This document shows, one piece after another, positions 26,948 to 39,396 of a stretch of 64,000 nucleotides of DNA. Location of the stretch: positions 1,550,001 to 1,614,000 of the forward strand of contig NZ_JACCBA010000001.1 of assembly GCF_013409365.1 (NCBI RefSeq), read 5' to 3'. The stretch's first letter is position 1. The number at the start of each line of letters is the position of its first letter. The DNA is from Actinomadura luteofluorescens (GTDB lineage: Bacteria; Actinomycetota; Actinomycetes; Streptosporangiales; Streptosporangiaceae). The notes beneath the pieces were generated by a model, which saw only the letters and a program-made list of their open reading frames with translations, was not told where the DNA came from and did no database searches. Position numbers and translations under genes: made by a program.

Positions 26948-27652
26948 TCAGCCCGTACCGGCGGACGTACGGCGCAGCGCGGCGGCGATGGCGGCCGCGG
27001 CGGCGCCGGGATCGGGGGCGCCGGTGATGGGGCGGCCGATGACCAGCAGGTCGGCGCCGGCGGCCAGCGCGGCCTCGGGGGTGGCGACGCGGGCCTGGTC
27101 CTGGTTGCCCGAGCCGGCGGGACGGATGCCGGGCGTGATGAGCGTGATGTCCGGGCCGACCTCGGCGCGGACGGCGGCGGCCTCCTGCGGGGAGCACACG
27201 AGGGCCTGAGCGCCCGCCTCGACGGCGAGGACGGCCAGCCGGCGGACGGCGTCCGGGGCGGGCCCCGCGAGGCCGAGGGCGGTGAGATCGGCGTCCCCGA
27301 GGGACGTCAGCACCGTCACCGCGGCGATCTTGGTGGCGGGGACGGCCTGCACCGCCTCCCGGATCATCGCGGGCCCCCCGGCGGCGTGCACGGTCAGGTA
27401 GGCCGGCTTGAGGCGCGCCACGGCGCGGGCGGCGCCGCGGACGGTGGCGGGGATGTCGTGCAGCTTGAGGTCGAGGAACACCTGGACGCGGCTGGCGCCC
27501 CGCACGCTGGCGACGACGTCGGGCCCGTACCGCAGGTACAGCTCCAGGCCCACCTTGACGGTGGAGACGTGCGGCGTGACCAGGGTGGCCCATCGCGCGG
27601 CGGTCTCCAGGTCGGGCGCGTCCAGCGCGACGGCGATGGGGGCGTCGGTCAC
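26948..27652 (-). CDS. pyrF: orotidine 5'-phosphate decarboxylase
   Basis: The 234-residue product has [13 protein letters not shown] at the N-terminus, [16 protein letters not shown] with the catalytic DxKxxD and the closing [17 protein letters not shown] region. It makes UMP, the final step of the pathway. The GTG start at 27652 overlaps the pyrD stop (4 nt). It is the last gene of the pyrR operon. The long (type 2-like) mycobacterial form is not used; this is the short TIM-barrel form. Confidence 0.94.
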   Translation of the reverse strand: MTDAPIAVALDAPDLETAARWATLVTPHVSTVKVGLELYLRYGPDVVASVRGASRVQVFLDLKLHDIPATVRGAARAVARLKPAYLTVHAAGGPAMIREAVQAVPATKIAAVTVLTSLGDADLTALGLAGPAPDAVRRLAVLAVEAGAQALVCSPQEAAAVRAEVGPDITLITPGIRPAGSGNQDQARVATPEAALAAGADLLVIGRPITGAPDPGAAAAAIAAALRRTSAGTG

Positions 27653-28629
27653 AGCTTCTCCTTCTCGGGTTCTTGCGGGCGCACCTGGGGCGGGACGTAC
27701 CCGGCGGGCTTGTGCGCGAGGCCGACGGCGTCGGCGAGGCGGCCGATGCGGCGGGCCGCCAGCGCCTCCTCCAGCTCGCGCAGCACGCGCGGCCCTGCCG
27801 CGGGGTCGTGGAACAGGGCGGTGCCGACGGCGACGGCGGAGGCCCCGGCGAGGATGAACTCCAGGGCGTCCAGGCCGGTGGAGATGCCGCCGACGCCGAT
27901 GATGGGGGTGGTGGGCAGCGCGGCGTGCACCTGGTAGACGCAGCGGACCGCGACGGGCCGCACGGCGGGCCCGGACAGGCCGCCGGACACGCCCGTGAGG
28001 GCCGGACGCAGCGTCTGCGGGTCGATCGCCATGGCGTCCATGGTGTTGATCAGGGTGAGGCCGTCGGCGCCCGCGTCGACGCACGCGAGCGCGATGGTGA
28101 CGATGTCGGTCACGTCGGGGGCGAGCTTGGCGAAGACCGGGAGGCCGGGCCGGGCGTGCGCGCGCACGGCCCGCACGACGGACGCGGCGGCGGCCGGGTG
28201 CCAGCCGAACATGCGGCCGCGGTCCTCGACGTTGGGGCAGGCGACGTTGACCTCGATCGCGGCGACGCCCGGGACGTTGCGGAGGCGGCGCGCGAGGTCG
28301 CCGTACTCCTCGACGCTGCTTCCCGCGACGGACACGATCGTGCGGACCTCCTGCTCGATGAGCCAGGGCAGGTCGCGTTCCAGGAAGGTCTCCACGCCGG
28401 GGCCGGGCAGGCCCATGGCGGTCAGGAGGCCGCTAGGGGTCTCGGTCACGCGCGGTGTGGGCCGCCCCGCGCGCGCTTGCGCCATCACCGACGTGGTGAC
28501 GAACGCGCCGAGGCGGGTGAGGTCGAAGAACTGGGCGAGCTCCCGTCCCGTCCCGCCGCACCCGGAGGCCGTCAGGACGGGGTTGGGCAGCTCCAGCGGC
28601 CCGAGGGTGGTCGTGACCCGCTCGCTCAC
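27649..28629 (-). CDS. pyrD: dihydroorotate dehydrogenase, class 1B catalytic subunit
   Basis: The 326-residue protein has [19 protein letters not shown], the active-site segment [13 protein letters not shown] (catalytic Cys), [12 protein letters not shown] and [28 protein letters not shown]. The catalytic base is Cys and the gene is coupled to pyrK, so it is the NAD-linked class 1B enzyme rather than the membrane quinone-linked class 2. It oxidises dihydroorotate to orotate. It overlaps both pyrK and pyrF by 4 nt. Confidence 0.93.
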   Translation of the reverse strand: MSERVTTTLGPLELPNPVLTASGCGGTGRELAQFFDLTRLGAFVTTSVMAQARAGRPTPRVTETPSGLLTAMGLPGPGVETFLERDLPWLIEQEVRTIVSVAGSSVEEYGDLARRLRNVPGVAAIEVNVACPNVEDRGRMFGWHPAAAASVVRAVRAHARPGLPVFAKLAPDVTDIVTIALACVDAGADGLTLINTMDAMAIDPQTLRPALTGVSGGLSGPAVRPVAVRCVYQVHAALPTTPIIGVGGISTGLDALEFILAGASAVAVGTALFHDPAAGPRVLRELEEALAARRIGRLADAVGLAHKPAGYVPPQVRPQEPEKEKL

Positions 28630-29513
28630 TGCAGGCCCCCTTCAGAGACGCTCAGGACGCGCGGCGCGCCGAGCGCGTCGAACGGGATGGTTCCGAGGTC
28701 GCCCCAGCGGACGCGGTCGCCGCGCAGGACGGGGCCGTCCGCGCAGGCGCGGACCATGCGGGTCACGCCGTCCTCGCCGTGGACGGGGAGCATGCACGTC
28801 ATGCACACGCCGATGCCGCACGCGCCGGTCTGCTGGAGGAACTCCTCGACCGACACCTGCGAGGGCAGGCCGAAGTCGCCGGCGATCTGGGTGAGCGAGC
28901 GGAGCAGGGCCGTCGGGCCGCAGCCGTAGACGACGTCCGCGCCCGTCTCCTCGATGACGCGGGGCAGCACGTCGCGGACGGTGCCCTTCTCCCCCATCGA
29001 CCCGTCCTCGGTCACCACGGCCGAGCTGTCGCCGATGCGCTGCGCCATGCGGGACCCGAACACCTGCCGGGCGGAGGCGCCGGCGAGCACGAAGTGCACC
29101 CGGCAGCCGCGCCGCAGCAGCGTGTCGGCCAGCGCGAACACGGCCGCGCCGCCGGGACCGCCGCCGACGAGGAGGCAGGTGACGGGATCGCGGGGCAGCC
29201 GGAACGGGCGGCCGAGCGGCCCGACGAGGTCGATCTGGTCGCGGGAGCGGCGGCCGGCGAGCCAGGCGGTGCCGGGCTCGGTGTCGGCGAACACCAGTTC
29301 GACGGTGCCGCCGTAGTCGGACTTGACCTCGTGCACCCCGATGCACCGGCGCACCAGGCGGGACGTGTGCTCGCCGCCCACGGCCAGCGCCACGAACTGG
29401 CCGGGCCTGAACCGTTCGGCGATGGCCGGGGCCACCAGCGTCATCGCGCGGTAGTCCTGCACCTGGCGGACCGTCAGGACCGTCGCCGAGGTCTGCACCG
29501 GCGTGTCGGACAC
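28626..29513 (-). CDS. pyrK: dihydroorotate dehydrogenase electron transfer subunit
   Basis: The 295-residue protein has a ferredoxin-reductase-like FAD domain (FRPGQFVALAV, then RCIGVHEV), an NAD-binding part (CLLVGGGPGGAAVFALADTLL, VYGCGPTALL) and a 2Fe-2S site with the C-x4-C-x2-C spacing (GACGIGVCMTCM) and a distal Cys (RACADGPV). It passes electrons from PyrD to NAD+. The GTG at 29513 follows AGGAGAGGGAG; an ATG at 29531 is an alternative but lacks a ribosome-binding site. The gap to carB is about 70 nt. Confidence 0.93.
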   Translation of the reverse strand: MSDTPVQTSATVLTVRQVQDYRAMTLVAPAIAERFRPGQFVALAVGGEHTSRLVRRCIGVHEVKSDYGGTVELVFADTEPGTAWLAGRRSRDQIDLVGPLGRPFRLPRDPVTCLLVGGGPGGAAVFALADTLLRRGCRVHFVLAGASARQVFGSRMAQRIGDSSAVVTEDGSMGEKGTVRDVLPRVIEETGADVVYGCGPTALLRSLTQIAGDFGLPSQVSVEEFLQQTGACGIGVCMTCMLPVHGEDGVTRMVRACADGPVLRGDRVRWGDLGTIPFDALGAPRVLSVSEGGLQ

Positions 29514-29586
29514 CCGTCTCCCTCTCCTCATCGCGTGCGCCGGGCGGTCCGGGCGGCGTCGCGCCCGCCCGGACCGCCCGGTCCTG

Positions 29587-32966
<3,380 letters not shown>

Positions 32967-32967
<1 letters not shown>

Positions 32968-34082
32968 TACTTCGACGCCTCCATCAGGTCGCAGAAACGG
33001 TCGAAGAGCCCGGAGGCGTCGTGCGGGCCGGCCGCGGCCTCCGGGTGGTACTGGACGCTGAACGCCGGGCGCTCCAGCAGCCTGAGCCCCTCGACGCACC
33101 CGTCGTTCAGGTTGACGTGGCTGACCTCGCCGGGCCCGTAGGGGGTGTCGAACGGCCCGTCGGCCGGGGCGTCCACGGCGAACCCGTGGTTGTGCGCCGA
33201 CACGTCGACCTTGCCGGTCGCCCGGTCCTGGACGGGCTGGTTGATGCCCCGGTGGCCGAACCTCAGCTTGTAGGTGCCGAGGCCGAGCGCGCGGCCGAAG
33301 ATCTGGTTGCCGAAGCAGATGCCGAAGAACGGCGTCCCGGTGTCCAGGACGCCCTTCAGCGCGTCCACGGCGTAGTCCGCGGCGGCGGGGTCGCCGGGGC
33401 CGTTGGAGAAGAACACGCCGTCGGGGGCGAGGGCGAGGATGTCCGCGGCCGTGCTGGTGGCCGGCAGGACGTGCACCTCGCAGCCCCGCTCGGACATCCG
33501 GTACGGCGTCATCGACTTGATGCCGAGGTCGACGGCCGCGACCGTGTAGCGCTTCTCGCCGCGCGCCGGGACGATGTAGGGCTCCCTGGTGGAGACGTCC
33601 CGGGCCAGGTCGGCGCCCTCCATCGAGGGGCTCTGCCGGACGCGCTCGACGAGGGCGTCCGCGCCGGGCCCGGCGGCGTCGCCGCTGAAGATGCCGGCGC
33701 GCATCGCGCCCCGGTCGCGCAGGTGCCGCGTCAGGGCCCGCGTGCCGGGCAGGGCGATGCCCACCACCCCCTGCTCGCGCAGTGCGGAGCCGAGCGAGCC
33801 CGTGGCGCGCCAGTTGGACGCCACGCGGGCGGGCTCGCGCACCACGTAGCCGGCCACCTGGATGCGGCGCGACTCGGGGTCCTCGGCGTTGACGCCGGTG
33901 TTGCCGATGTGCGGGGACGTCATCGCCACGATCTGGCGCGCGTAGGAGGGATCGGTCAGGGTCTCCTGGTAGCCGGTCATGCCGGTGTTGAAGACCATCT
34001 CGCCGAAGGTCTCCCCCTCGGCCCCGTACCCGACCCCGTGGAACACCCTGCCGTCTTCCAGAACGAGCAGAGCAGGGTTCAT
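32967..34082 (-). CDS. carA: carbamoyl-phosphate synthase small subunit
   Basis: The 371-residue glutaminase subunit starts [16 protein letters not shown] and has the N-terminal [17 protein letters not shown] motif and the class I amidotransferase triad region ([16 protein letters not shown] with catalytic Cys; [13 protein letters not shown] with His and Glu). It provides ammonia to CarB. The ATG overlaps the pyrC stop (ATGA) and the stop overlaps the carB ATG. Confidence 0.96.
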
Positions 34083-35365
34083 TGGAGCTTCCCTTCGAGG
34101 ACGGTCGGCTTGCCGCGCAGGAACGTCGCCACGACCCGGCCGGGCAGCTCCAGCCCCGCGAACGGGGTGTTGCGGCTCTTGGAGGTCATCGCGGACGGGT
34201 CCACGGCGCGGCGCGGCGACGGGTCGTACAGCGTGATGTTGGCGGGCGAACCTGCCTCGAGCGGACGACCCTGTCCGGAAAGGCGGCCGATGCGCGCGGG
34301 GCGGAACGACATGCGGTCGGCGACCCCGGCCCAGTCGAGCAGCCCGGTCTCGACCATGGACTCCTGGACGACCGGCAGCGCCGTCTCCAGGCCGATCATG
34401 CCCATGGCGGCCACGGCCCACTCGGTCTCCTTGGCCTCGACCGGGTGCGGGGCGTGGTCGGTGGCGACGCAGTCGATCGTCCCGTCGGCGAGGGCGTGCC
34501 GCAGCGCGGTGACGTCGTCGGCGGTGCGCAGCGGCGGGTTGACCTTGAAGATCGGGTCGTAGGAGCCGGCCTTGGCGTCGTTCAGCAGCAGGTGGTGGGG
34601 GGTGACCTCGGCGGTCACCGGGCAGCCCTTGCTCTTCGCCCACCGGATGATCTCCACCGACCCGGCCGTGGAGACGTGGCACACGTGCAGCCGCGACCCG
34701 ACGTGCTGGGCGAGCAGGACGTCCCGGGCGATGATCGCCTCCTCGGCGACCGCGGGCCAGCCGCGCAGGCCGAGCGCCGCGGACATCTCGCCCTCGTTCA
34801 TCTGGGCGCCCTCGGTGAGGCGCGGCTCCTGGGCGTGCTGGGCGACGACGCCGTCGAACGCCTTCACGTACTCCAGGGCCCGGCGCATGATGACCGCGTC
34901 CGACACGCAGTGCCCGTCGTCGGAGAACACCCGCACCCCGGCGGCGGAGTCGGCCATCGCGCCCAGCTCGGCGAGCTGCTCGCCGGCGATGCCGCGCGTG
35001 ACGGCCCCGACCGGCTGGACGTCGCAGTACCCGGCCTCGCGCCCGAGGCGCCACACCTGCTCGACCACGCCGGCCGTGTCGGCGACGGGGTCGGTGTTGG
35101 CCATCGCGTGGACGGCCGTGAACCCGCCCATCGCGGCGGCCCGCGTGCCGGACTCGACGGTCTCGGCGTCCTCGCGGCCCGGCTCGCGCAGGTGGGTGTG
35201 CAGGTCCACGAGACCCGGCAGGGCGACCAGCCCGGCGGCGTCGACGACCTCGGCGCCGGCCTCGTCCAGGCCGGTCCCGACCGCGGCGATGGCGCCGTCG
35301 CGGACCAGGACGTCGGCGGCCGCGCCGCCGAGGATCCGGGCGCCCTTGATGATGTAGGTGCTCAC
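34079..35365 (-). CDS. pyrC: dihydroorotase, class I
   Basis: The 428-residue amidohydrolase has the metal site [12 protein letters not shown] (HxH), [19 protein letters not shown] and [13 protein letters not shown] with the catalytic Asp. It cyclises carbamoyl aspartate to dihydroorotate. The GTG start overlaps the pyrB stop by 4 nt. An open frame reaches far upstream but is a shadow of pyrB. Confidence 0.96.
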   Translation of the reverse strand: MSTYIIKGARILGGAAADVLVRDGAIAAVGTGLDEAGAEVVDAAGLVALPGLVDLHTHLREPGREDAETVESGTRAAAMGGFTAVHAMANTDPVADTAGVVEQVWRLGREAGYCDVQPVGAVTRGIAGEQLAELGAMADSAAGVRVFSDDGHCVSDAVIMRRALEYVKAFDGVVAQHAQEPRLTEGAQMNEGEMSAALGLRGWPAVAEEAIIARDVLLAQHVGSRLHVCHVSTAGSVEIIRWAKSKGCPVTAEVTPHHLLLNDAKAGSYDPIFKVNPPLRTADDVTALRHALADGTIDCVATDHAPHPVEAKETEWAVAAMGMIGLETALPVVQESMVETGLLDWAGVADRMSFRPARIGRLSGQGRPLEAGSPANITLYDPSPRRAVDPSAMTSKSRNTPFAGLELPGRVVATFLRGKPTVLEGKLQ

Positions 35366-36303
35366 TGGGGGACCTCCTGGCCGATGGCGGGCTCGGAGCC
35401 TCCGAGCAGCAGGTAGAGGACGGCCATGCGCGCGCTGACGCCGTTGGCGACCTGCTCGACGATCGTGGAGCGGACCGAGTCGGCGACCTCGGCGGCGATC
35501 TCGACGCCGCGGTTCATCGGACCGGGGTGCATGACGATGGCGTGGTCGGGGAGCTCGGCCATGCGCTCGGCGTCCAGCCCGTAGCGGCGGCTGTACTCGC
35601 GCACCGTCGGGAAGTAGGCGGCGTTCATGCGCTCCTGCTGGACCCGCAGCATCATGATCACGTCGCTCTTGGGGAGGACGGCGTCCAGGTCGTAGGACAC
35701 CGAGCACGGCCAGGTGCCGATCGCGACCGGCAGCAGCGTCGGCGGCGCGACCACGGTCACGTCGGCGCCGAGCGTGTCCAGCAGCAGGACGTTGGATCGT
35801 GCCACACGGCTGTGCAGCACGTCCCCGACGATCGTGACCTTGCGGCCCTCCAGGTCGCCCAGGCGCTTGCGCATCGTGAACGCGTCCAGGAGCGCCTGCG
35901 TGGGGTGCTCGTGGGTCCCGTCGCCGGCGTTGACCACGCTGCCCCGCACCCAGCCGGCCAGCCGGTGCGGCGCGCCCGAGGCGTTGTGCCGGATGACGAC
36001 GCCGTCGGCGCCCATCGCCTCCAGCGTGAGCGCCGTGTCCTTCAGGCTCTCGCCCTTGGACACGCTGGAGCCCTTGGCCGAGAAGTTGATCACATCGGCC
36101 GACAGCCGCTTGGCCGCGGCCTCGAACGAGATGCGGGTGCGGGTGGAGTCCTCGAAGAACAGGTTGACGACCGTCCGGCCGCGCAGCGTCGGCAGCTTCT
36201 TGATGGAGCGGCCCGCGATCTGCGCGAGCTCCTCGGCCGTGTCGAGGACGAGCAGCGCGTCGTCGCGGCTCAGGTCGCCGGCGGAGATCAGATGGCGGTT
36301 CAT
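35362..36303 (-). CDS. pyrB: aspartate carbamoyltransferase catalytic subunit
   Basis: The 313-residue product has the carbamoyl phosphate site [13 protein letters not shown], the aspartate-domain [16 protein letters not shown] and [12 protein letters not shown]. It joins carbamoyl phosphate and aspartate. No regulatory subunit gene (pyrI) is present, as usual for this operon type. It overlaps pyrR and pyrC by 4 nt each. Confidence 0.96.
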   Translation of the reverse strand: MNRHLISAGDLSRDDALLVLDTAEELAQIAGRSIKKLPTLRGRTVVNLFFEDSTRTRISFEAAAKRLSADVINFSAKGSSVSKGESLKDTALTLEAMGADGVVIRHNASGAPHRLAGWVRGSVVNAGDGTHEHPTQALLDAFTMRKRLGDLEGRKVTIVGDVLHSRVARSNVLLLDTLGADVTVVAPPTLLPVAIGTWPCSVSYDLDAVLPKSDVIMMLRVQQERMNAAYFPTVREYSRRYGLDAERMAELPDHAIVMHPGPMNRGVEIAAEVADSVRSTIVEQVANGVSARMAVLYLLLGGSEPAIGQEVPQ

Positions 36304-36890
36304 TCGGCACCCCCCGTCGGGCCGAGCAGCACCGCGTCGCGCCCGTCGTTCTCGTCCAGCAGGACCTTCACGGTCTCGCGCATCGAGGTGGGCAGGTTCT
36401 TGCCCACGTAGTCGGCGCGGATCGGCAGCTGCCGGTGCCCGCGGTCCACCAGCACCGCCAGCTGGACGGCGCGGGGCCGGCCGAGGTCGTTCAGCGAGTC
36501 CAGCGCGGCGCGCACCGTCCGCCCGGAGAACAGCACGTCGTCGACGAGCACGACGACCCTGTCGTCGATTCCGTCGGCGGGCAGCTCCGTGCGGCCGAGG
36601 GCGCGGGCGGGCCGCATCCGCAGGTCGTCCCGGTACATGGTCACGTCGAGCGAGCCCCAGGGCACCGGGCGGCCCTCGACCTCGCGCAGCGCCCCGGCGA
36701 GCCGCTCGGCCAGCGTCACGCCGCGGGTCTGGATGCCGAGCAGCAGGACGTCGTGGCCGCCCTTGGTCCGCTCGAGGATCTCGTGTGCGATACGGGTCAG
36801 CGCGCGTCGGATGTCGGGACCCTCCAGAACGGCCTTGGGCCGGGGGTCACCGTCCGCCACGCGATGTTCCTGCCTGGAGGCAGCATTCAC
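36300..36890 (-). CDS. pyrR: pyrimidine operon regulator PyrR
   Basis: The 196-residue protein has the phosphoribosyltransferase PRPP loop [19 protein letters not shown] and the PyrR segments [14 protein letters not shown] and [14 protein letters not shown]. It binds the leader RNA of its own operon with UMP and has some uracil phosphoribosyltransferase activity. The ATG at 36890 follows GGAAGGAGG inside the leader hairpin. It is the first gene of a pyr operon of eight genes and is divergent from bldD. Confidence 0.95.
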   Translation of the reverse strand: MNAASRQEHRVADGDPRPKAVLEGPDIRRALTRIAHEILERTKGGHDVLLLGIQTRGVTLAERLAGALREVEGRPVPWGSLDVTMYRDDLRMRPARALGRTELPADGIDDRVVVLVDDVLFSGRTVRAALDSLNDLGRPRAVQLAVLVDRGHRQLPIRADYVGKNLPTSMRETVKVLLDENDGRDAVLLGPTGGAE

Positions 36891-36895
36891 CGCCG

Positions 36896-36942
36896 AAACC
36901 TCCTTCCCCGCCTCACGGGACGGGCCTTAAAGGACGTCGTGT
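36896..36942 (-). promoter_or_regulatory. PyrR-binding RNA leader overlapping the pyrR ribosome-binding site
   Basis: Read on the minus strand the leader contains CCTTTAAGGCCCGTCCCGTG then AGGCGGGGAAGGAGG. The GUCCCGUGAGGC-type loop flanked by complementary arms is the form of mycobacterial/actinobacterial PyrR-binding loops, where the Shine-Dalgarno (GGAAGGAGG) lies in the 3' arm. This predicts translational repression by PyrR-UMP. A TAACGT at 36955-36950 may be the -10 of the operon. Confidence 0.75.
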
Positions 36943-37148
36943 CCCCCACACGTTAGCAGCCGGGCCCGGCTGCCCAGCACCCCGGGCCGGTCCGCGTCTT
37001 CGCAGGTGAGAGGGGTCACATTCGGAGGCCGTCCGGAGGGCGGCGCGGCCGCCGCGCCGGGCCGCCGCACCCCCGCCCGCACGGGCCGGACGCGATCCGG
37101 ACGGCCCGGATCGAGTCCTGCGGATTCGACCGCTTTTTTCCAATCAGC

Positions 37149-37177
37149 TTGACCTGGGGCCGTACCCGTTTTACCGT
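37149..37177 (+). promoter_or_regulatory. bldD promoter
   Basis: TTGACC (37149-37154) and TACCGT (37172-37177) are separated by 17 bp, a good match to the actinobacterial housekeeping consensus (TTGAC, TANNNT). Transcription would start near 37184 and give a 110-nt leader. Confidence 0.65.
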
Positions 37178-37197
37178 CACTGTCCGTAACCATCCCT

Positions 37198-37260
37198 GGA
37201 GACAGAGTCCTGAGGCCCCCTGGCTTCGCGAATCTGTCTCCCCCCGGTGACAGCCGGGGT
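37198..37260 (+). promoter_or_regulatory. structured 5' leader of bldD
   Basis: Two inverted repeats follow the predicted start site. GGAGACAGA (37198-37206) pairs with TCTGTCTCC (37233-37241), and CCCCGG pairs with CCGGGG around a TGACAG loop (about 37242-37259). Together they could form a long leader fold ending 40 nt before the bldD ATG. Function is inference; it may influence mRNA stability or translation. Confidence 0.5.
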
Positions 37261-37296
37261 TCGACGACGACGAAAGTGAGCCTGGGGGGCCGCATC

Positions 37297-37791
37297 ATGC
37301 CGTCTGAATACGCTAAGGCTCTCGGCGCGCGCCTGCGCGCCATCCGCACCCAGCAGGGCCTGTCCCTGCACGGCGTGGAGGAGAAGTCCCGCGGCCGCTG
37401 GAAGGCCGTCGTCGTGGGTTCGTACGAGCGGGGCGACCGCGCCGTCACCGTTCAGAAGCTGGCCGAGCTCGCCGATTTCTACGGCGTGCCGGTTTCCGAG
37501 TTGCTGCCCGGCGGAGCCGCGCCGAGCCCGCTCGGGCCTACACCCAAGCTCGTGATCGATCTAGAGCGGTTGCAGCAGCTTCCGAAAGACAAGGCCGGTC
37601 CTCTCGCCCGCTACGCCGCGACGATCCAGAGCCAGCGGGGCGACTACAACGGAAAGGTCCTGTCCATCCGTCAGGAGGACCTGCGTTCACTCGCGGTCAT
37701 CTATGACAAGTCTCCGACCGAGCTCACCGAAGAGCTGATCGGCTGGGGCGTCCTCGACCCGGAGGCGCGCCGCGCCGTCGAGTCGTTCTGA
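37297..37791 (+). CDS. bldD: developmental regulator BldD (c-di-GMP-responsive)
   Basis: The 164-residue protein is very similar to Streptomyces BldD: an N-terminal XRE-type HTH (AKALGARLRAIRTQQGLSLHGVEEKS, in parts) ending in YERGDRAVTV, and a C-terminal domain with RGDYNGKVLSIRQED, which fits the RxD-x8-RxxD c-di-GMP signature (the third residue of RQDD is Glu here). BldD represses sporulation genes when dimerised by tetrameric c-di-GMP. The ATG at 37297 follows GGGGGG by 7 nt; the GTG at 37276 adds an unconserved tail. The gene ends inside a 17-bp tandem repeat shared with the end of the convergent transporter gene. Confidence 0.95.
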   Translation: MPSEYAKALGARLRAIRTQQGLSLHGVEEKSRGRWKAVVVGSYERGDRAVTVQKLAELADFYGVPVSELLPGGAAPSPLGPTPKLVIDLERLQQLPKDKAGPLARYAATIQSQRGDYNGKVLSIRQEDLRSLAVIYDKSPTELTEELIGWGVLDPEARRAVESF

Positions 37792-37858
37792 TTCACCGCA
37801 CGACCTGATTCACCGCACGACCTGATTCACCGCACGACCTGATTCACCGGTTTCACCG
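37789..37858. repeat. 17-bp tandem repeat at convergent gene ends
   Basis: Three perfect and a fourth diverged copy of TGATTCACCGCACGACC run from 37789. The first copy contains the bldD stop (TGA at 37789-37791), and the reverse complement of the last TTCACCGCACGACC supplies the VVR-stop end of the transporter gene (stop at 37853). The repeat therefore grew between the two convergent stops. Confidence 0.9.
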
Positions 37859-39277
37859 CACGACCGCGACGGGGTCCGGCACCGCGCCGGGCCCCGTTCC
37901 GCGTGCCCGCCGCCGCCCCGGGCGCGGGACGAGCAGGGCCAGCGGGAGGACGGCCGCCATCACGGCGGCGCTCACCGCGAACCCGGCGGAGAACCCGCCC
38001 TCGCCGGGGACCGCGACGACGATGACCGCGCTGACCTGCGTCCCGAGGGACGCGCCGACCGTGCGCAGCAGCGTGTTGATGCCGGTGGCCACGCCGGTCT
38101 CCTCCGGCGGGACGGCGGCGACGACCAGGGTCGCCACGGCGGCGTAGGCGAAGCCGAGGCCGATGCCCCGGGCCAGGCCGCCGACGTAGAGGTGCCACAT
38201 GGCGCCGTGCTCGACCGCCACGAACGCGTAGCCGAGCCCGGTCGTCACCGCGCCGCCGAGCAGCACGACGCGGGAGCCGACGCGCCGGTCGAGCAGGCCC
38301 GCCGTCATGCCCGCGACGGTCATGCCGACGCTGGCGGGGAGCTGGAGCAGCGCCGCCTGCGTGGCCGTCCCGCCGAAGCCGTACCCGGTGCCCTCCGGAA
38401 GCTGGACGAGCAGGGGGAACAGCAGCCCGCCCGCCATCAGCGCGTAGCCGGACAGGAGCGAGGCGGCGTTCGCCGTCCACACCCCGCGCACCCGCATGAG
38501 GCGCAGGTCGATCAGGGGCTCGCGGACGCGGCCCTCCACCCACAGCCATGCGCCGGCCGCCGCGAGCGCGAACGCGAGGAGCCCGAGGACGCCGGGGGAC
38601 GTCCAGCCCCAGTCCATCCCCTCGGTGAGGGCGGTGAGCGCGGCCACCAGCCAGGCGGCGAAGAGGGCGGCGCCCCACCAGTCGACCCGCGCCGGCGCGC
38701 GGGAGTCCCCGCCGCGGCGTCCGTCCGGAACGATCCACCAGGCGAGGGCGACGCCGGGCACCAGGCCGATGACCGGCACCCACAGCAGCCAGCGCCAGCC
38801 GAGGAGGTCGATGATCGGACCGGCCAGGCACCACGACACGGCGCCGCCGAGGCCCAGCATGGACGACATGAGGCCGACGGCCGCGGCCCGCCTGGCGGGC
38901 GGCAGGACGTCCCGGATGATCGTGTACGCCAGCGGGAAGACGCCGCCGCCGACGCCGCCGAGGACGCGCCCGGCGAGCATGACCGGCACCGTCGGGGCCA
39001 GCGCGGCGACGACCGTCCCGGCGGTGGCGACGGCGAGCACGGCGAGCAGCACGCGGCGCGCCCCGTACAGGTCACCGAGCCGGCCGACCACCGGCGTGGC
39101 GACGGCCGCGGACAGCGTCATGGCCGTGAGCGCCCACGCCGCGCCCGCCGGGGACGTGTGCAGGCCGTGCTGGATCTGCGGCAGCGCGGGCGTCACCACG
39201 GCCATCGACAGCGAGTACGCCATCACCCCGAGGAAGGCCAGCAGCGGGACCAGCCCGCGCCCGCCCCGCCCCGCCAC
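37853..39277 (-). CDS. MFS drug-resistance-type exporter
   Basis: The 474-residue protein has about 14 hydrophobic segments, the MFS loop motif GRLGDLYGARRVLL, a motif C-like GAVSWCLAGPIIDLLGWRW and no long loops, as in the DHA2 (EmrB/QacA) group. It should export small hydrophobic compounds using the proton gradient. Substrate is unknown and no adjacent TetR/MarR regulator is seen. It is convergent with bldD, ends in the repeat above and starts about 120 nt from the next divergent gene. Confidence 0.85.
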   Translation of the reverse strand: MAGRGGRGLVPLLAFLGVMAYSLSMAVVTPALPQIQHGLHTSPAGAAWALTAMTLSAAVATPVVGRLGDLYGARRVLLAVLAVATAGTVVAALAPTVPVMLAGRVLGGVGGGVFPLAYTIIRDVLPPARRAAAVGLMSSMLGLGGAVSWCLAGPIIDLLGWRWLLWVPVIGLVPGVALAWWIVPDGRRGGDSRAPARVDWWGAALFAAWLVAALTALTEGMDWGWTSPGVLGLLAFALAAAGAWLWVEGRVREPLIDLRLMRVRGVWTANAASLLSGYALMAGGLLFPLLVQLPEGTGYGFGGTATQAALLQLPASVGMTVAGMTAGLLDRRVGSRVVLLGGAVTTGLGYAFVAVEHGAMWHLYVGGLARGIGLGFAYAAVATLVVAAVPPEETGVATGINTLLRTVGASLGTQVSAVIVVAVPGEGGFSAGFAVSAAVMAAVLPLALLVPRPGRRRARGTGPGAVPDPVAVVR

Positions 39278-39396
39278 CGCGTCCTCCTGAAGTTCGCCCC
39301 CCTAACAATCTCATACCGGGACGAACCGCCCCCGCTCCCCCCGGCGGGGGATCCGGTTCGGCCCCGGGAGGGAGGGCGGCGGCGCCCCCGCCGGAC

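Noticed and set aside
34079-36310. 743-codon frame as a fused dihydroorotase
   Set aside because: Its N-terminal half is the frame-shifted shadow of pyrB; pyrC starts at the GTG at 35365.
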